From: Streptomyces qinglanensis | GTDB lineage: Bacteria; Actinomycetota; Actinomycetes; Streptomycetales; Streptomycetaceae | Assembly: GCF_900111245.1 (NCBI RefSeq) | Contig: NZ_FOGO01000001.1 | Span: 682,001-746,000, forward strand | Reading direction: 5' to 3' | Length of the DNA: 64,000 nucleotides | Translations under genes and position numbers: made by a program | Part shown: in pieces, positions 8,263-17,445 of the stretch | Layout: every line of letters begins with the position of its first letter | Numbering within the stretch: position 1 is the stretch's first letter | The notes under the pieces: generated by a model | Database searches by the model: none | Told to the model about the DNA's origin: nothing | The model's input: the letters and a program-made list of their open reading frames with translations, nothing else

Positions 8263-8289
8263 AGATGTACGCAACCCGTCGCTATCTGA
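8224..8289 (+). CDS. Possible upstream ORF overlapping ddaH (arginine-rich)
   Basis: A 21-codon frame starting at ATG 8224 in the hairpin loop and ending at TGA 8287, 22 nt inside ddaH in another frame. The peptide reads MGAPHHARSLRSLRCTQPVAI, with four Arg residues, two in the stretch that crosses the right arm of the hairpin. Translating ribosomes would melt the hairpin. There is no strong ribosome binding site of its own, so this remains speculative. Confidence 0.25.
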   Translation: MGAPHHARSLRSLRCTQPVAI

Positions 8290-9071
8290 TGTGTCCTCCG
8301 TCCCACTTCCGCGTCACCTACTCCATCAACCCCTGGATGGACCCCGGCAAGCCCGTGGACCTGCCCCTCGCGCTCGCCCAGTGGGAGGCGCTCCGCGACC
8401 GCTACCGGGCCCTCGGGCACACCGTCGAACTCCTCGACCCGGTACCGGAACTGCCCGACATGGTGTATGCCGCCAACGGTGCGACCGTCGTCGGCGGCCG
8501 CGTGCTCGGCGCCCGGTTCGCGCACCCCGAACGCGCCGGGGAGGCGGCCGCACACCGCGACTGGTACCGCGCGCACGGCTTCGGGGACGTCACCGAACCC
8601 GCGCACATCAACGAGGGCGAGGGCGACTTCGCCGTCACCGCCTCCTGGCTGCTGGCCGGGCGCGGGTTCCGCAGCAGTCCGCTCTCCCACGGCGAGGCCC
8701 AGGAGTTCTTCGGGCGCCCGGTCATCGGCCTCGACCTGGTGGACCCGCGCTACTACCACCTCGACACCGCGCTGTGCGTGCTGGACCCCGAGGCGGAGGA
8801 CGTGATGTACCACCCCGCGGCCTTCTCCCCCGGGAGCCGGGCCGTGCTCGCGCGGCTGTTCCCCGACGCGCTGCTCGCCGAGGAGTCCGACGCGCTCGCC
8901 CTCGGCCTCAACGCCGTCAGCGACGGGCGGCACGTCTTCCTGCCCGAGGCCGCCACCGGCCTCTTCGCACCCCTGCGGGACCGGGGCTACGAACCCGTGC
9001 CGGTGGACCTGACCGAACTGCTCAAGGGCGGCGGCAGCGTCAAGTGCGTCACCGCCGAACTGCGGTCCTAG
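8265..9071 (+). CDS. ddaH: Dimethylargininase (N(G),N(G)-dimethylarginine dimethylaminohydrolase)
   Basis: 268 residues of the guanidino-group-modifying (pentein) superfamily. Visible landmarks are CPPSHFRVTYSINPWM at the N terminus, PDMVYAANGA, the acidic substrate-binding NEGEGDF, the catalytic His in RYYHLDTALCVLD (about residue 165) and the nucleophilic Cys in GGGSVKCVTAELR near the C terminus. It hydrolyses methylated arginines to citrulline and a methylamine; an arginine deiminase-like or ornithine-linked activity cannot be excluded. The start has GAGGAG at 8252-8257, which is buried in the hairpin at 8204-8262, suggesting translational control. Confidence 0.9.
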   Translation: MYATRRYLMCPPSHFRVTYSINPWMDPGKPVDLPLALAQWEALRDRYRALGHTVELLDPVPELPDMVYAANGATVVGGRVLGARFAHPERAGEAAAHRDWYRAHGFGDVTEPAHINEGEGDFAVTASWLLAGRGFRSSPLSHGEAQEFFGRPVIGLDLVDPRYYHLDTALCVLDPEAEDVMYHPAAFSPGSRAVLARLFPDALLAEESDALALGLNAVSDGRHVFLPEAATGLFAPLRDRGYEPVPVDLTELLKGGGSVKCVTAELRS

Positions 9072-9158
9072 CCGGCTCCGGAAGCCCCGGCCGGTCCCGG
9101 GCGGCCCCGGGCGCCCACGGGTCGTCCCGGCCGGGGACGGCGGAACCGTAGCGTGCGG

Positions 9159-10160
9159 TCACCACGGGTCGCCCCAGGCGGCCTTGCGGGCCGCGCGGTA
9201 ATCGGCGCCCGCCCGCTTGGTGACGGGACGGCGGTGCACGGCACCGCCGTCCTCGCACAGGTCCAGCAGCACCTGCCCCTTGCGGAGCTGCGGCCTGCGG
9301 ACGATCCGGGCGCCCGCGGGGGCGCCCGGCACCGTCTCCCGCACCGCCGCCACGTAGCTGAACTTCTCGTCCTCGTACGGCAACTCGCCGCCCTTCACCC
9401 GGCGGTGCAGCGAGGAGCGGGCGACCCGCACCGCGAAGTGGCACCAGTCCTGGCCGGGCACCAGCGGGCAGGCCCCGTCGTGCGGGCACGGCGCCAGCAC
9501 CCGCAGCCCCGCCCCCAGCAGCGCGTCCCGCGCCGCGCGGATCCGCAGATAGCCCTCCGGGGTCCCGGGCTCCACCAGCACCACGGCGCCCCGGGCCGCG
9601 CCGGCCGCCGCGTCCACCACGGCGTGCCGGTCCGCCTCGGCGAGCTCCCCCAGCACGTAGGAGACCGTCACCAGATCGGCGGACGCCGGCTCCGGCAAGC
9701 CGCCACCCGCCGCACCGCCGCCGCCGCGCAGCGAGCCGCGGCGCCACTCGGCCCCGCGCAGCGCCTCCACTCCGGACGCCAGCTCGCGGCCCAGCGCGAG
9801 AGCCGGCTCCGCCCAGTCGAGGACGACCGTCGTACGGGCCGCCCGGTCGGCCCGCCACACGCGCTCCGCCGCCCACACCGCGGCGCCCGTGCCACCGCCC
9901 ACGTCCAGGTGGCTGCCGGGGGTCCAGTCCCCGGCGCGCTCGGCCAGCTCGGCCAGCGCGGCGGAGGCGGCGGCGAAGGTGGCGGGCATCCGGTAGGCGG
10001 CGTAGGCGGCCGCGTCGGTGGCGTCCCGCAGCACGGGGGCACCGGTGGGGGTCTCCCCGCGGTAGTGGGCGATCAGCCGCTCGACGGCGCCCGACGCCTG
10101 CCGCGCGGGCAGCCCGTCCAGCGCTGCGGCGAGCGCGCCGCGCAGTTCTTGCTCGATCAC
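9159..10160 (-). CDS. Rsm22-type small-ribosomal-subunit methyltransferase-like protein
   Basis: 333 residues. A Rossmann methyltransferase core begins at HLDVGGGTGAAVWAAERV (AdoMet site, about residues 88-105), with YVLGEL and VLVEPGTPEGY further on. A C-terminal half holds the cysteine motif CPHDGACPLV...DWCHF characteristic of Rsm22/METTL17-like proteins, which bind an iron-sulfur cluster, then a KFSYVA block. In mitochondria these proteins act in small-subunit assembly; the bacterial role is unproven. The start is GTG with only a weak ribosome binding site (GGTGGA directly before it). Confidence 0.85.
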   Translation of the reverse strand: MIEQELRGALAAALDGLPARQASGAVERLIAHYRGETPTGAPVLRDATDAAAYAAYRMPATFAAASAALAELAERAGDWTPGSHLDVGGGTGAAVWAAERVWRADRAARTTVVLDWAEPALALGRELASGVEALRGAEWRRGSLRGGGGAAGGGLPEPASADLVTVSYVLGELAEADRHAVVDAAAGAARGAVVLVEPGTPEGYLRIRAARDALLGAGLRVLAPCPHDGACPLVPGQDWCHFAVRVARSSLHRRVKGGELPYEDEKFSYVAAVRETVPGAPAGARIVRRPQLRKGQVLLDLCEDGGAVHRRPVTKRAGADYRAARKAAWGDPW

Positions 10161-10232
10161 TCCACCAGTGTAGGAAGTCCGCCGTCGGTCACCGGGGGCG
10201 CCGGCGCCGTGCGGTGACCGACGGCCCGGCGC

Positions 10233-11405
10233 TCACCGCACGGCGCGGGCCAGCAGGGTGGCCGCCGCGGCGCGCGGCGCGCTGTCGGGGGGCCTGCGTA
10301 CCGGATGGACGGTGTTGGCGAGAAGCACCAGGAAGGTGTCCGTCACCGGGTCGAGCACCAGGCTGGTCCCGGTGAAGCCGGTGTGCCCGGCGGCCCGGGA
10401 GCCGGGCCCGGCGAGTTCGCCCATGAACCAGGGGGCGCCCGTGTGGAAGCCGAGACCGGGCGGTTCCAGGAGCTGGGCGGCCGAGGCGGGCGCCAGGATG
10501 CGGGCGGGCCCGTAGGAGCCGCCCGACAGCAGGGTGCGGCACAGGACCGCGAGATCGCGGGCGGTGGAGAAGAGCCCGGCGTGCCCGGCCACCCCGCCCA
10601 TGGCATAGGCGTTCTCGTCGTGGACCCGGCCGTGGACGAGTCCCCGGTTGAGCTTGGCCCACGGTCTTCGCATGTCCTCGGTCGCGGCGATCCGGGTGCG
10701 CCAGGTGCGGGGCGGGTTGAAGCGGGTGTGGCGCATCCCGAGCGGTGTGGTGATGCCCTCCCGCACCAGGACGTCCAGCGTCCGGCCCGTCACCTGGTAC
10801 AGCACGCTCTCCAGCAGCAGCAGGTTGAGGTCGGAGTACAGGTGGGTCGAGCCGGGCTCGGTCAGCGGCTTCTCGGCCCACAGCAGCTCCGGGTGCTCGG
10901 CGGTGTTGTGCTCGTAGAAGGGCAGCTCGGCACGGAGCCCGGAGGTGTGGGTGAGCAGGTGGCGGACGGTGATGCCGTGGTCGGTGACCGGCGCGGCACC
11001 CGCCTGGAGGTGGTCGGCGACGAGCGCGTCCAGTGCGAGCGCGCCCCGCTCGACCTGCTGGACGGCGGCGACGGCGGTGAACAGCTTGGTGAGCGAGGCG
11101 AGGTCGAAGACCGTGTCCACCCGCATGGGCAGCCACTCCTCCCGCGGCAGCTCGACCGGGAGCCCGGCGGCGGGATCCCAGGCGGCGTACCGCAGCGCCC
11201 AGCCGGTGGCGTGCTCCAGCGCGACGCAGGGCCCGCGGCCGGCCAGCACGACGGCGCCGGCGCACCAGCCCGCGGCCGGTAGTGCGTCGGTGCTGTCGGC
11301 CAGTGCGGCCAGCCGTCCGTGGTCGAGCCCGGCCCTCTCCCGGAAGCGGCGCCGCGCCTCGGCACCGTCCAGGGAGGCCACGCTCCTCAGTCTCGTACGC
11401 GCCAT
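10233..11405 (-). CDS. Serine hydrolase, class C beta-lactamase/esterase family
   Basis: 390 residues with the penicillin-binding-type catalytic set: SLTK (Ser nucleophile and Lys, in [14 protein letters not shown], about residue 98), the YSD in [13 protein letters not shown] as the YxN equivalent, and GHTGFTGT as the KTG-like triad. There is no signal peptide, so it is likely cytoplasmic; such proteins include esterases and peptidases rather than true beta-lactamases. The ATG lies 19 bp inside the end of the upstream MFS transporter gene, so the two are translationally coupled. The substrate is unknown. Confidence 0.87.
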   Translation of the reverse strand: MARTRLRSVASLDGAEARRRFRERAGLDHGRLAALADSTDALPAAGWCAGAVVLAGRGPCVALEHATGWALRYAAWDPAAGLPVELPREEWLPMRVDTVFDLASLTKLFTAVAAVQQVERGALALDALVADHLQAGAAPVTDHGITVRHLLTHTSGLRAELPFYEHNTAEHPELLWAEKPLTEPGSTHLYSDLNLLLLESVLYQVTGRTLDVLVREGITTPLGMRHTRFNPPRTWRTRIAATEDMRRPWAKLNRGLVHGRVHDENAYAMGGVAGHAGLFSTARDLAVLCRTLLSGGSYGPARILAPASAAQLLEPPGLGFHTGAPWFMGELAGPGSRAAGHTGFTGTSLVLDPVTDTFLVLLANTVHPVRRPPDSAPRAAAATLLARAVR

Positions 11406-13012
11406 GGGCGGCAGAGTGCCACGAAGGCGAGAGCGGCGAGGGTGACGGCACCGAACTGGACCAGCGCCATGGGCACGGCGGTCTGCTCGCCCGCCACGCC
11501 GACCAGCGGGGAGGCGACGGCGCCGACGAGGAACTGCGAGGTGCCCAGCAGCGCCGAGGCCGAGCCCGCCGCGTGCGGGGTCCGCATCAGGGCCTGGGAG
11601 TTGGCGTTCGGCATGATCAGCCCCATCCCGGACATCAGCACGCACAGCGCGGTGGCCAGCGGCGCCAGCCCCACGTGCCCGAACACGCCGGTGGTCATCA
11701 CCAGCAGCGCCACGGTCGCGGCGCCGACCATGCACAGCCCGAAGGCGAGCACCCGGTCCAGGGACACCCGGCCGACCAGGACCTTCCCGTTGAGCTGCCC
11801 GAAGGCGACCAGCCCGATGGAGTTGACCATGAACAGCAGGCTGAAGGTCTGCGGCGAGGCGCCGTAGATCTCCTGGACGACGAACGGCGAGGCCGCGACG
11901 TAGGAGAACAGCGCCGCGAACGCGAGGCTGGAGGCGAGCAGGTACCCGCTGAAGACCCGGTCGGCGAGCAGTCCGCGCATAGTGCGCAGCGCGTCCGGCA
12001 GCCCGCCCTTGTGCCGGCGTGCGGCCGGCAGTGTCTCGGGCAGTTTGCGCAGCACGACGAGGACGAGCAGCAGACCGATCCCGGCCAGGATGCAGAAGAC
12101 CCCGCGCCAGTCGGTGAAGCGCAGCACCTGGGCGCCCAGGACGGGGGCGAGGACCGGTGCGGTGCCGGAGATCAGCATGAGGGTGGAGAAGAACCGCGCC
12201 ATGGCCAGCCCGTCGTACAGGTCGCGGACCACGGCGCGGGCGATCACCACCCCGGCGGCGCCCGCGAGTCCCTGGGCGAGCCGGAAGCCGGTGAGGGTGG
12301 CGGCGGTGGGGGCCAGCGCACAGGCGAGGCTCGCCAGGATGTAGCAGCCCATGCCGACCAGCAGCGGGCGGCGCCGGCCGAAACGGTCGCTCATCGGACC
12401 CGCGACGAGCTGGCCCACGGCCAGCCCGACGAGGCAGGCGGTGAGGGTGAGCTGGGCGCCGGCGGCGGGGATGTGGAGCGCTCCGCCGACCTCCGGGAGG
12501 GCCGGGAGGTACATGTCGATGGAGAGGGGCGGGAGCGCGGTCAGTCCGCCGAGGATGAGGGTGAGCAGCAGCCCGGCGCGACGGCGGCGGGTCAGTTCGG
12601 GAGCGGCGGCCGCGGCGGTGGCCGACCCGGTGGCGGTGCCGGATGCGGCGGCGGGCCGCGCGGCGGTGGCGGACCCGGGGACGTCGGCCTGCGCGGTGGC
12701 GGATCCGGAGACGTCGGCCTGCGCGGCGGTGGCGGATCCGGAGGCGTCGGGCTCCGCACCTCCGGACACGGCGCCTTCGGACTCCGGGCCTTCGGGAATC
12801 GCGGCCGGGCCGGGGACGGATTCGGTGACGGTGCGGGCCGCCGGGACAGCGAGTGCGTCCGGGGCGGTGGCGGACGCGGCTTCCCGGGCGGTGCGGCTGC
12901 TGCGGGCGGACGGCCCTCCGGGCTGCGGGTGGTGCGGCTGCTGCGGGTGGTGCCGGTGCTGCGGGGTGTCGGCGGGTACGGCGGCCGGTTGCTGGGGGCC
13001 GGTCTTGGTCAT
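11387..13012 (-). CDS. Bcr/CflA-type multidrug MFS exporter with long N-terminal extension
   Basis: 541 residues. The last about 400 form a 12-helix MFS core with Bcr/CflA landmarks: [17 protein letters not shown], the motif A loop [16 protein letters not shown] and a final [20 protein letters not shown] segment. These export chloramphenicol, bicyclomycin-like drugs or other small molecules by proton antiport. The first about 140 residues are unusual: His/Pro/Gln then repeated Ala-Ser-Gly-Thr units ([20 protein letters not shown]), unlikely to be folded. GGAGAGG precedes the ATG. The gene overlaps the serine hydrolase start by 19 bp. Confidence 0.88.
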   Translation of the reverse strand: MTKTGPQQPAAVPADTPQHRHHPQQPHHPQPGGPSARSSRTAREAASATAPDALAVPAARTVTESVPGPAAIPEGPESEGAVSGGAEPDASGSATAAQADVSGSATAQADVPGSATAARPAAASGTATGSATAAAAAPELTRRRRAGLLLTLILGGLTALPPLSIDMYLPALPEVGGALHIPAAGAQLTLTACLVGLAVGQLVAGPMSDRFGRRRPLLVGMGCYILASLACALAPTAATLTGFRLAQGLAGAAGVVIARAVVRDLYDGLAMARFFSTLMLISGTAPVLAPVLGAQVLRFTDWRGVFCILAGIGLLLVLVVLRKLPETLPAARRHKGGLPDALRTMRGLLADRVFSGYLLASSLAFAALFSYVAASPFVVQEIYGASPQTFSLLFMVNSIGLVAFGQLNGKVLVGRVSLDRVLAFGLCMVGAATVALLVMTTGVFGHVGLAPLATALCVLMSGMGLIMPNANSQALMRTPHAAGSASALLGTSQFLVGAVASPLVGVAGEQTAVPMALVQFGAVTLAALAFVALCRPWRVRD

Positions 13013-13171
13013 GCACCTCTCCAGGAGATTGTCACGGACCCGAACATTCTCCCAGGAATTCCGGTACGGGCCCACACGTTTGTTCCCCCTCCCGGGCGCC
13101 TCCCGGGTGCGGAGACCGGATCGCCGCGCAGCCGGGGCCGCCCGCCGGGCAGGCCCGCGTACGCTGCGCCC

Positions 13172-14041
13172 ATGACGCGCGAGAACCACCCGACCCACGG
13201 GGCACACGAGGCGGCACAGGCGGGCGACGCACCGGGCTCCCGGACCGCCGAGCGGGCCGTGCCGACCGCCGAGAGGCCCGCCGAGAGGGTGCCCCGGACC
13301 GCCGGCACGGCCGTGGTGACCGGAGCGGGCTCCGGAATCGGCCGGGCCGTCGCCCTCACCCTCGCCGACGCCGGCTGGACGGTCGTACTCGCGGGCCGCC
13401 GCCGGGGCTCGCTGGAGCAGACCGCACAGCTCGCCGGGGGAGCCGCCACCCGGTGCGTCCCCGCGGACGTCACCGACCCGGCCGCCGTCACCGCGCTGTT
13501 CGACTCCGTACGGGAGCACGAGGGCCGACTCGACCTGCTGTTCAACAACGCGGGCACGTTCGGTCCCGCCGTACCGCTGGCGGACCTCTCCTTCGAGGAC
13601 TGGCGCGCGGTCGTGGACGTCAACCTGCACGGCGCCTTCCTCTGCGCCCAGGCCGCCTTCCGGCTGATGAAGGACCAGCAGCCGCGCGGCGGCCGGATCA
13701 TCAACAACGGCTCGATCTCCGCCCACACCCCGCGGCCCGGCTCGATCGCCTACACCGCCACCAAGCACGCGATGACGGGCCTCACCAAGTCCCTGTCCCT
13801 GGACGGCCGCGCCCACGACGTCGCCTGCGGTCAGATCGACATCGGCAACGCCGCCACCGAGATGACGGCCGCCATGTCCCAGGGCGTCCCCCAGGCCGAC
13901 GGGAACCGTGCCCCGGAGCCGACCATGAACGCCGACGACGTGGCACGCACCGTCCTGCACATGGCCTCCCTGCCGCTGGAGGCCAACGTCCAGTTCGCCA
14001 CCGTGCTGGCCACGAAGATGCCGTACATCGGCCGGGGCTGA
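13172..14041 (+). CDS. Short-chain dehydrogenase/reductase
   Basis: 289 residues. After about 45 disordered residues, the Rossmann fold has [15 protein letters not shown] (NAD(P)-binding TGxxxGxG), NNAG, the catalytic Ser in [12 protein letters not shown] and YTATKHA (Tyr-xxx-Lys). An Arg pair after beta-2 (AGRRRGSLE) suggests NADP(H) preference. It should be a classical SDR oxidoreductase; the substrate is unknown. It is divergent from the MFS gene and followed by the FMN 2-hydroxyacid enzyme. Confidence 0.9.
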   Translation: MTRENHPTHGAHEAAQAGDAPGSRTAERAVPTAERPAERVPRTAGTAVVTGAGSGIGRAVALTLADAGWTVVLAGRRRGSLEQTAQLAGGAATRCVPADVTDPAAVTALFDSVREHEGRLDLLFNNAGTFGPAVPLADLSFEDWRAVVDVNLHGAFLCAQAAFRLMKDQQPRGGRIINNGSISAHTPRPGSIAYTATKHAMTGLTKSLSLDGRAHDVACGQIDIGNAATEMTAAMSQGVPQADGNRAPEPTMNADDVARTVLHMASLPLEANVQFATVLATKMPYIGRG

Positions 14042-14248
14042 GCGGCTTCCGGGACCGGGCTTCGGCACCGCGGGCCCGCGCCGGGAGACGTACCGCCGGG
14101 GCCGGGCCGCGCGGAGGCGAGCGTGCGCGGTCGTTCCTCCGGTGCCCGCCGTCGTTCCTCCGGCGCCCGCCGGTGCCGTCCGGGGTGTGGCCATCGGCCG
14201 CCGGGGCCGGGAGACTCGGCGCGCAGCGACCCCCGAAGGAGCCCGCAC

Positions 14249-15433
14249 GTGACCGACCCCGCGCCCCCGCCGGAGAACTTCGCCGGCTACCAGAACGAGA
14301 TATACCTGCACGGCCTCGAGGACCGGGTACCGCCCTTCACCACGGACGCGACCCGGCTCGGCGCCTCGGCCCGCACCCGGTTGGACGCGGGCGCCTTCGG
14401 CTACGTCGCCGGAGCCGCGGGCTCGGGTGCCACCCACCGCGCCAACCGCGAGGCGTTCGACCACTACCGCCTCGTCCCGCGCATGCTCACCGACGCCACC
14501 GACCGCGACCTGCGGACGCGGGTACTGGGCACCTCCATGCCCGCACCGGTCGTCCTCGCCCCGGTCGGCGTCCAGTCGATCCTGCACCCGGACGGCGAAC
14601 CGGCGACGGCCCGTGCCGCCGCCTCGCTCGGCCTGACGGCGACCCTGTCCACCGCCTCGTCCTACTCGCTCGAAGAGGTGGCCGAGGCAGGCGGAAGCGC
14701 TCCGCGCTGGTTCCAGCTCTACTGGCCGAACGACGACGAGGTGTGCGTCAGCATCCTGCGGCGGGCGCGCGACGCCGGCTACAGCACGCTGGTCGTCACG
14801 CTCGACACCTGGACGCTGGCCTGGCGCCCGCAGGACCTGGACCAGGCGTATCTGCCGTTCATCCGCGGGGTCGGCACCGCGATCCCGTTCTCGGACCCGG
14901 TCTTCCGGGCGGGCCTGGACCGGCCCCCGGAGGAGGACCTGGGCGCCGCGGTGCTGCGGTGGGTCCCGATGTTCACGGGGACCGACACCTCATGGGACCG
15001 GCTGCCGTTCCTGCGGCAGCACTGGGACGGTCCGATCGCCCTCAAAGGCATCCAGCACCCCGACGACGCCCGCCGGGCCGCCGACGCGGGCATGGACGGC
15101 GTGGTCGTCTCCAACCACGGCGGACGCCAGGTCGACGGCGCCATGGCCTCCCTCGACGCGCTCCCGGGCGTGGTCCGGGCGGTCGAGGGCACCGGGCTGG
15201 AGGTCCTGTTCGACTCCGGCGTCCGCACCGGCTCCGACGCCCTCAAGGCGCTCGCGCTCGGCGCCCGCGCGGTCCTGCTCGGCCGGCCGTTCGCCTACGG
15301 GCTGGCCCACGGCGGCGAGGACGGCGTCCGGCACGTGCTGCGCTCGTTCCTCGCCGACCTGCACCTCACCCTGGGCCTGTCCGGCCACCGCACGCCGGAC
15401 GACCTGACCCCGGACGACCTCTGGCACCGCTGA
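14249..15433 (+). CDS. FMN-dependent alpha-hydroxy acid oxidase/dehydrogenase (lactate 2-monooxygenase-like)
   Basis: 394 residues of the (S)-2-hydroxy-acid oxidase TIM-barrel family. Recognisable are the FMN-binding VVLAPVGVQSILHPDGE, STASSYSLEEVA, FQLYWPNDDEV, the catalytic SNHGGRQVDGAMASLDALP (active-site His and Arg) and DSGVRTGSDALKALALGARAVLLGRPF. The N-terminal NFAGYQNEIYLHG resembles lactate 2-monooxygenases, which turn lactate into acetate and CO2. AAGGAG precedes GTG 14249. It ends 130 bp before rnpB on the same strand. Confidence 0.88.
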   Translation: MTDPAPPPENFAGYQNEIYLHGLEDRVPPFTTDATRLGASARTRLDAGAFGYVAGAAGSGATHRANREAFDHYRLVPRMLTDATDRDLRTRVLGTSMPAPVVLAPVGVQSILHPDGEPATARAAASLGLTATLSTASSYSLEEVAEAGGSAPRWFQLYWPNDDEVCVSILRRARDAGYSTLVVTLDTWTLAWRPQDLDQAYLPFIRGVGTAIPFSDPVFRAGLDRPPEEDLGAAVLRWVPMFTGTDTSWDRLPFLRQHWDGPIALKGIQHPDDARRAADAGMDGVVVSNHGGRQVDGAMASLDALPGVVRAVEGTGLEVLFDSGVRTGSDALKALALGARAVLLGRPFAYGLAHGGEDGVRHVLRSFLADLHLTLGLSGHRTPDDLTPDDLWHR

Positions 15434-15560
15434 CCCGGCGCCGAGCCCGCGGCGCCGAGCCCGCGGGGCAGCCGGGGGACGACTGCGGTGTGCCCGGCCG
15501 CCCTCCCCGCCGGGCACCCGCACCGCTCCCGGCCCGGCGGCGGGTACGATGGAGCACACG

Positions 15561-15977
15561 GCGGACGAGCCGGCCGGGCGGCCGCGTCGGGGGTGCCCAG
15601 CACCCTCGCCGAGGAACGTCCGGGCTCCACAGGGCAGGATGGTGGGTAACGCCCACCCGGGGTGACCCGCGGGACAGTGCCACAGAAAGCAGACCGCCGG
15701 GCCCGTCTTCGGACGGCAGTCCGGTAAGGGTGAAACGGTGGTGTAAGAGACCACCAGCGCCCAGGGTGACCTGGGCGGCTCGGTAAACCCCATCCGGAGC
15801 AAGGTCAAGAGGGGCCGCGAAGCGGCCCTGCGCGGATGTTCGAGGGCGACCCGTCCGAGTCCGCGGGTGGACCGCACGAGGCCGGTGGCGACACCGGTCC
15901 CAGATGGATGGCCGCCACCCCGGCCGCCGCGAGGCGGCCGAGGCCACAGAACCCGGCGTACAGGCCGGCTCGTCCGC
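15561..15977 (+). ncRNA. rnpB: RNase P RNA, bacterial type A
   Basis: The sequence contains conserved RNase P RNA cores: GAGGAACGTCCGGGCTCCACAGGGCA near the 5' side (15611 on, quoted in part), GGGTGAAACGGTGG, GGTAAACCCCATC and the 3' ACAGAACCCGGCGTACAGGCC (15946 on). GGACGAGCCGG at the 5' end pairs with CCGGCTCGTCC at 15964-15975 to make helix P1. It is the catalytic RNA that trims tRNA 5' leaders. Ends are set by P1 and are accurate to a few bases. Its last about 30 nt are part of the 42-bp repeat that bounds the island at its right. Confidence 0.96.
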
Positions 15978-15987
15978 CCCTTCACGG
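15946..15987 (+). repeat. attL: 42-bp direct repeat within the rnpB 3' end
   Basis: Starts ACAGAACCCGGCGTACAGG and ends CCCCTTCACGG. It matches 24499-24540 at 41 of 42 positions, the difference being G here and A there at 15968/24521. It spans the P1 3' strand and the start of the transcript's downstream region, so integration leaves rnpB intact. Confidence 0.85.
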
Positions 15988-16668
15988 GGCTTTCCCCTGA
16001 GGAGGGCCTCTGACCTGCGACGGAGGCCCTTCCCGGCCTTTCAGACGCTTACCACTCTGTACTGAGGGAAGTCCCTCGTAAGTCCCTGGGACAGAGCTGA
16101 AAGTCCCTGAAAAATCCCTGGGAGCGCTCGACGAACGGTGGACCGCGGCGCCCGTTTTGGACTCTCGCAACCCGAGTAATCGTCCCTTCACTCTGCCGAA
16201 GTGTTCACGTAGCGATACCGACCAGCCCAGCCGGCGGCCCGACGTGTCCGGCTGAAGGGTCAATAGCATGCCGGACGCTCTCTGACTGCAATGAGCACTG
16301 CAGCTGGCTGTTGCATGCCTGTCCAAGCGGCCCTCTTACCCCTGTCCTCGGGTACGAGGCCGCTGGTTCAAACCCGGAACCTACGTAGGGCGGGGAGGCC
16401 AGCGCCCGTGCTGGGCTGTGTTGCGCGGTGGACCGTGATGCCGAATGCCAGGTCAGTGCGCTCGTGACGGTCCTGCTTTTCGTGCATGGGGTTGCACCAC
16501 CCAAAGGCGTCCCCGCTCCGCTTGCGCCTCCCGTGGCCGAAGAGTCATTCTTGGAGCCTGGACTGTAACTCACACCTCGATTTCCAGTCCGCCGTGTCGA
16601 GGATGCACAAGCAGACTTCCGCGCCGACTCTTCGCCTCCGTCGCGAATGCCTTCCATCGCCGCTGCCC
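15988..16668. other. Left end of island: no convincing gene
   Basis: About 680 bp of lower G+C sequence. It holds four AGTCCCT-type repeats (16069-16119) and a tRNA-like T-loop string at 16363-16380. Reading frames across it show no family features or good codon bias. It may be integration-site DNA and decayed coding sequence. Confidence 0.5.
16069..16119 (+). repeat. AGTCCCT repeats, possible integrase arm sites (left)
   Basis: AAGTCCCT occurs at 16069, 16080 and 16101, with AATCCCT at 16113. The same octamer recurs at 24413 and, shortened, at 24424, just inside the right boundary. Tyrosine integrases of this type bind repeated arm sites beside the core, so these are good candidates; the role is inferred. 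Confidence 0.45.
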
Positions 16669-17046
16669 CTAGACATGGGCCCCGCCACGAGTCGCACGTC
16701 GGCGGGTCTTCTTCAGCACTCGGCGTTCGCGGCGCGTGCAGCGCTCTGGAAATTCCCTGTCCAGATGACGCTTGGACGCAGCCGCGTCCTTGAACCAGCT
16801 GCTGAACTCCTCCGAGCACCCGTGGCCGGAATATCGGGCGGCGTCCAGCCATTCTCTGATCGCACAGTCGATGTCCTCCATCGCGGTGCGGAGGGCGTCG
16901 ACATGTGTCGCAGAACGAGATCCAGCCACGGTGACCGCTGCGGCGGCTGAGCTGAATTCCGTCCACGTGTCATGGACGGCTACAAAGCCCGCCTGCCACT
17001 CCCCAGGTGTGCCACCCTCCGCCCCACAATATTCCGCCATTTCCAT
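16669..17046 (-). CDS. Hypothetical protein, last gene of the RHS/immunity operon
   Basis: 125 residues, mainly helical, acidic in the first half and strongly basic at the C terminus (RRERRVLKKTRRRATRGG). No signal peptide, membrane helix or known motif. It starts 33 bp after the candidate immunity gene on the same strand. In polymorphic toxin loci this position often holds a further immunity gene or an orphan cassette, but nothing here proves that. The G+C content is below that of the chromosome. Confidence 0.5.
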   Translation of the reverse strand: MEMAEYCGAEGGTPGEWQAGFVAVHDTWTEFSSAAAAVTVAGSRSATHVDALRTAMEDIDCAIREWLDAARYSGHGCSEEFSSWFKDAAASKRHLDREFPERCTRRERRVLKKTRRRATRGGAHV

Positions 17047-17079
17047 TGTTCGGCGGCAAGTCGCTTCGTCTCAGCGACG

Positions 17080-17445
17080 TCAAGAGTGCTCGCGAAGCCA
17101 CCTACGTCCATGTTCCGTGATTCTCAACCACCAAAGAGCTCCCAGAGGCTCCCAGTCGTAAGCCACAAATCCCTGGATGCACTTCTCGAACGTCTCGTCC
17201 AGACTGTGGCTCCATGGCACGAACCCTGGTTCCTCCAAGTCGCCTACTTCCATGAGACCGTTCTCAAGTATTGCGTACAGGAATTCTCCGGCTACCTCCT
17301 TCGGGTTTCTTCCTGAGGAATTTGAATACTCTGTAGCGTAGGCGATTACATTGTCGGCCATGACCCAATCATCCTCGCCGTCTTCAAGGATCTCTCGAAC
17401 GAGAGGGTGCAGGTATTCATTCACTTGGTCTGACTTAGTTCCCAT
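17080..17445 (-). CDS. Candidate immunity protein for the RHS toxin
   Basis: 121 residues, acidic (EILEDGEDDW near residue 20), no signal peptide or membrane helix, so cytoplasmic. Its ATG lies 11 bp inside the end of the RHS toxin frame, the usual place for a cognate immunity gene. It has a WVMADNVIAYAT segment, an EFLYAILENGLMEVGDLEEPGF block and a C-terminal WLRITEHGRRWLREHS. I do not recognise the Imm family. Low G+C and A/T-ending codons mark it as acquired. Function is inferred from position, small size and acidic character. Confidence 0.65.
   Translation of the reverse strand: MGTKSDQVNEYLHPLVREILEDGEDDWVMADNVIAYATEYSNSSGRNPKEVAGEFLYAILENGLMEVGDLEEPGFVPWSHSLDETFEKCIQGFVAYDWEPLGALWWLRITEHGRRWLREHS

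Noticed and set aside
10233-11405. True secreted beta-lactamase
   Set aside because: SxxK, YxD and HTG motifs are present but there is no signal peptide; a cytoplasmic serine hydrolase is the safer call.
11282-15786. Very long plus-strand open frames antisense to the MFS gene and across the SDR and FMN enzyme genes
   Set aside because: Typical high-GC antisense or out-of-frame reading; composition is Arg/Pro/Gly-rich with no family features. Only the 13172-14041 and 14249-15433 parts are real.
16330-16400. tRNA-like string GGTTCAAACCC with a possible stem
   Set aside because: Only a T-arm-like piece is present; the acceptor pairing fails and there is no D arm or CCA. Possibly a relic, not a tRNA gene.
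16205-16966. 253-codon minus-strand frame at the left end of the island
   Set aside because: It overlaps the better 16669-17046 frame and has an irregular composition rich in Ser, Arg and Gly.
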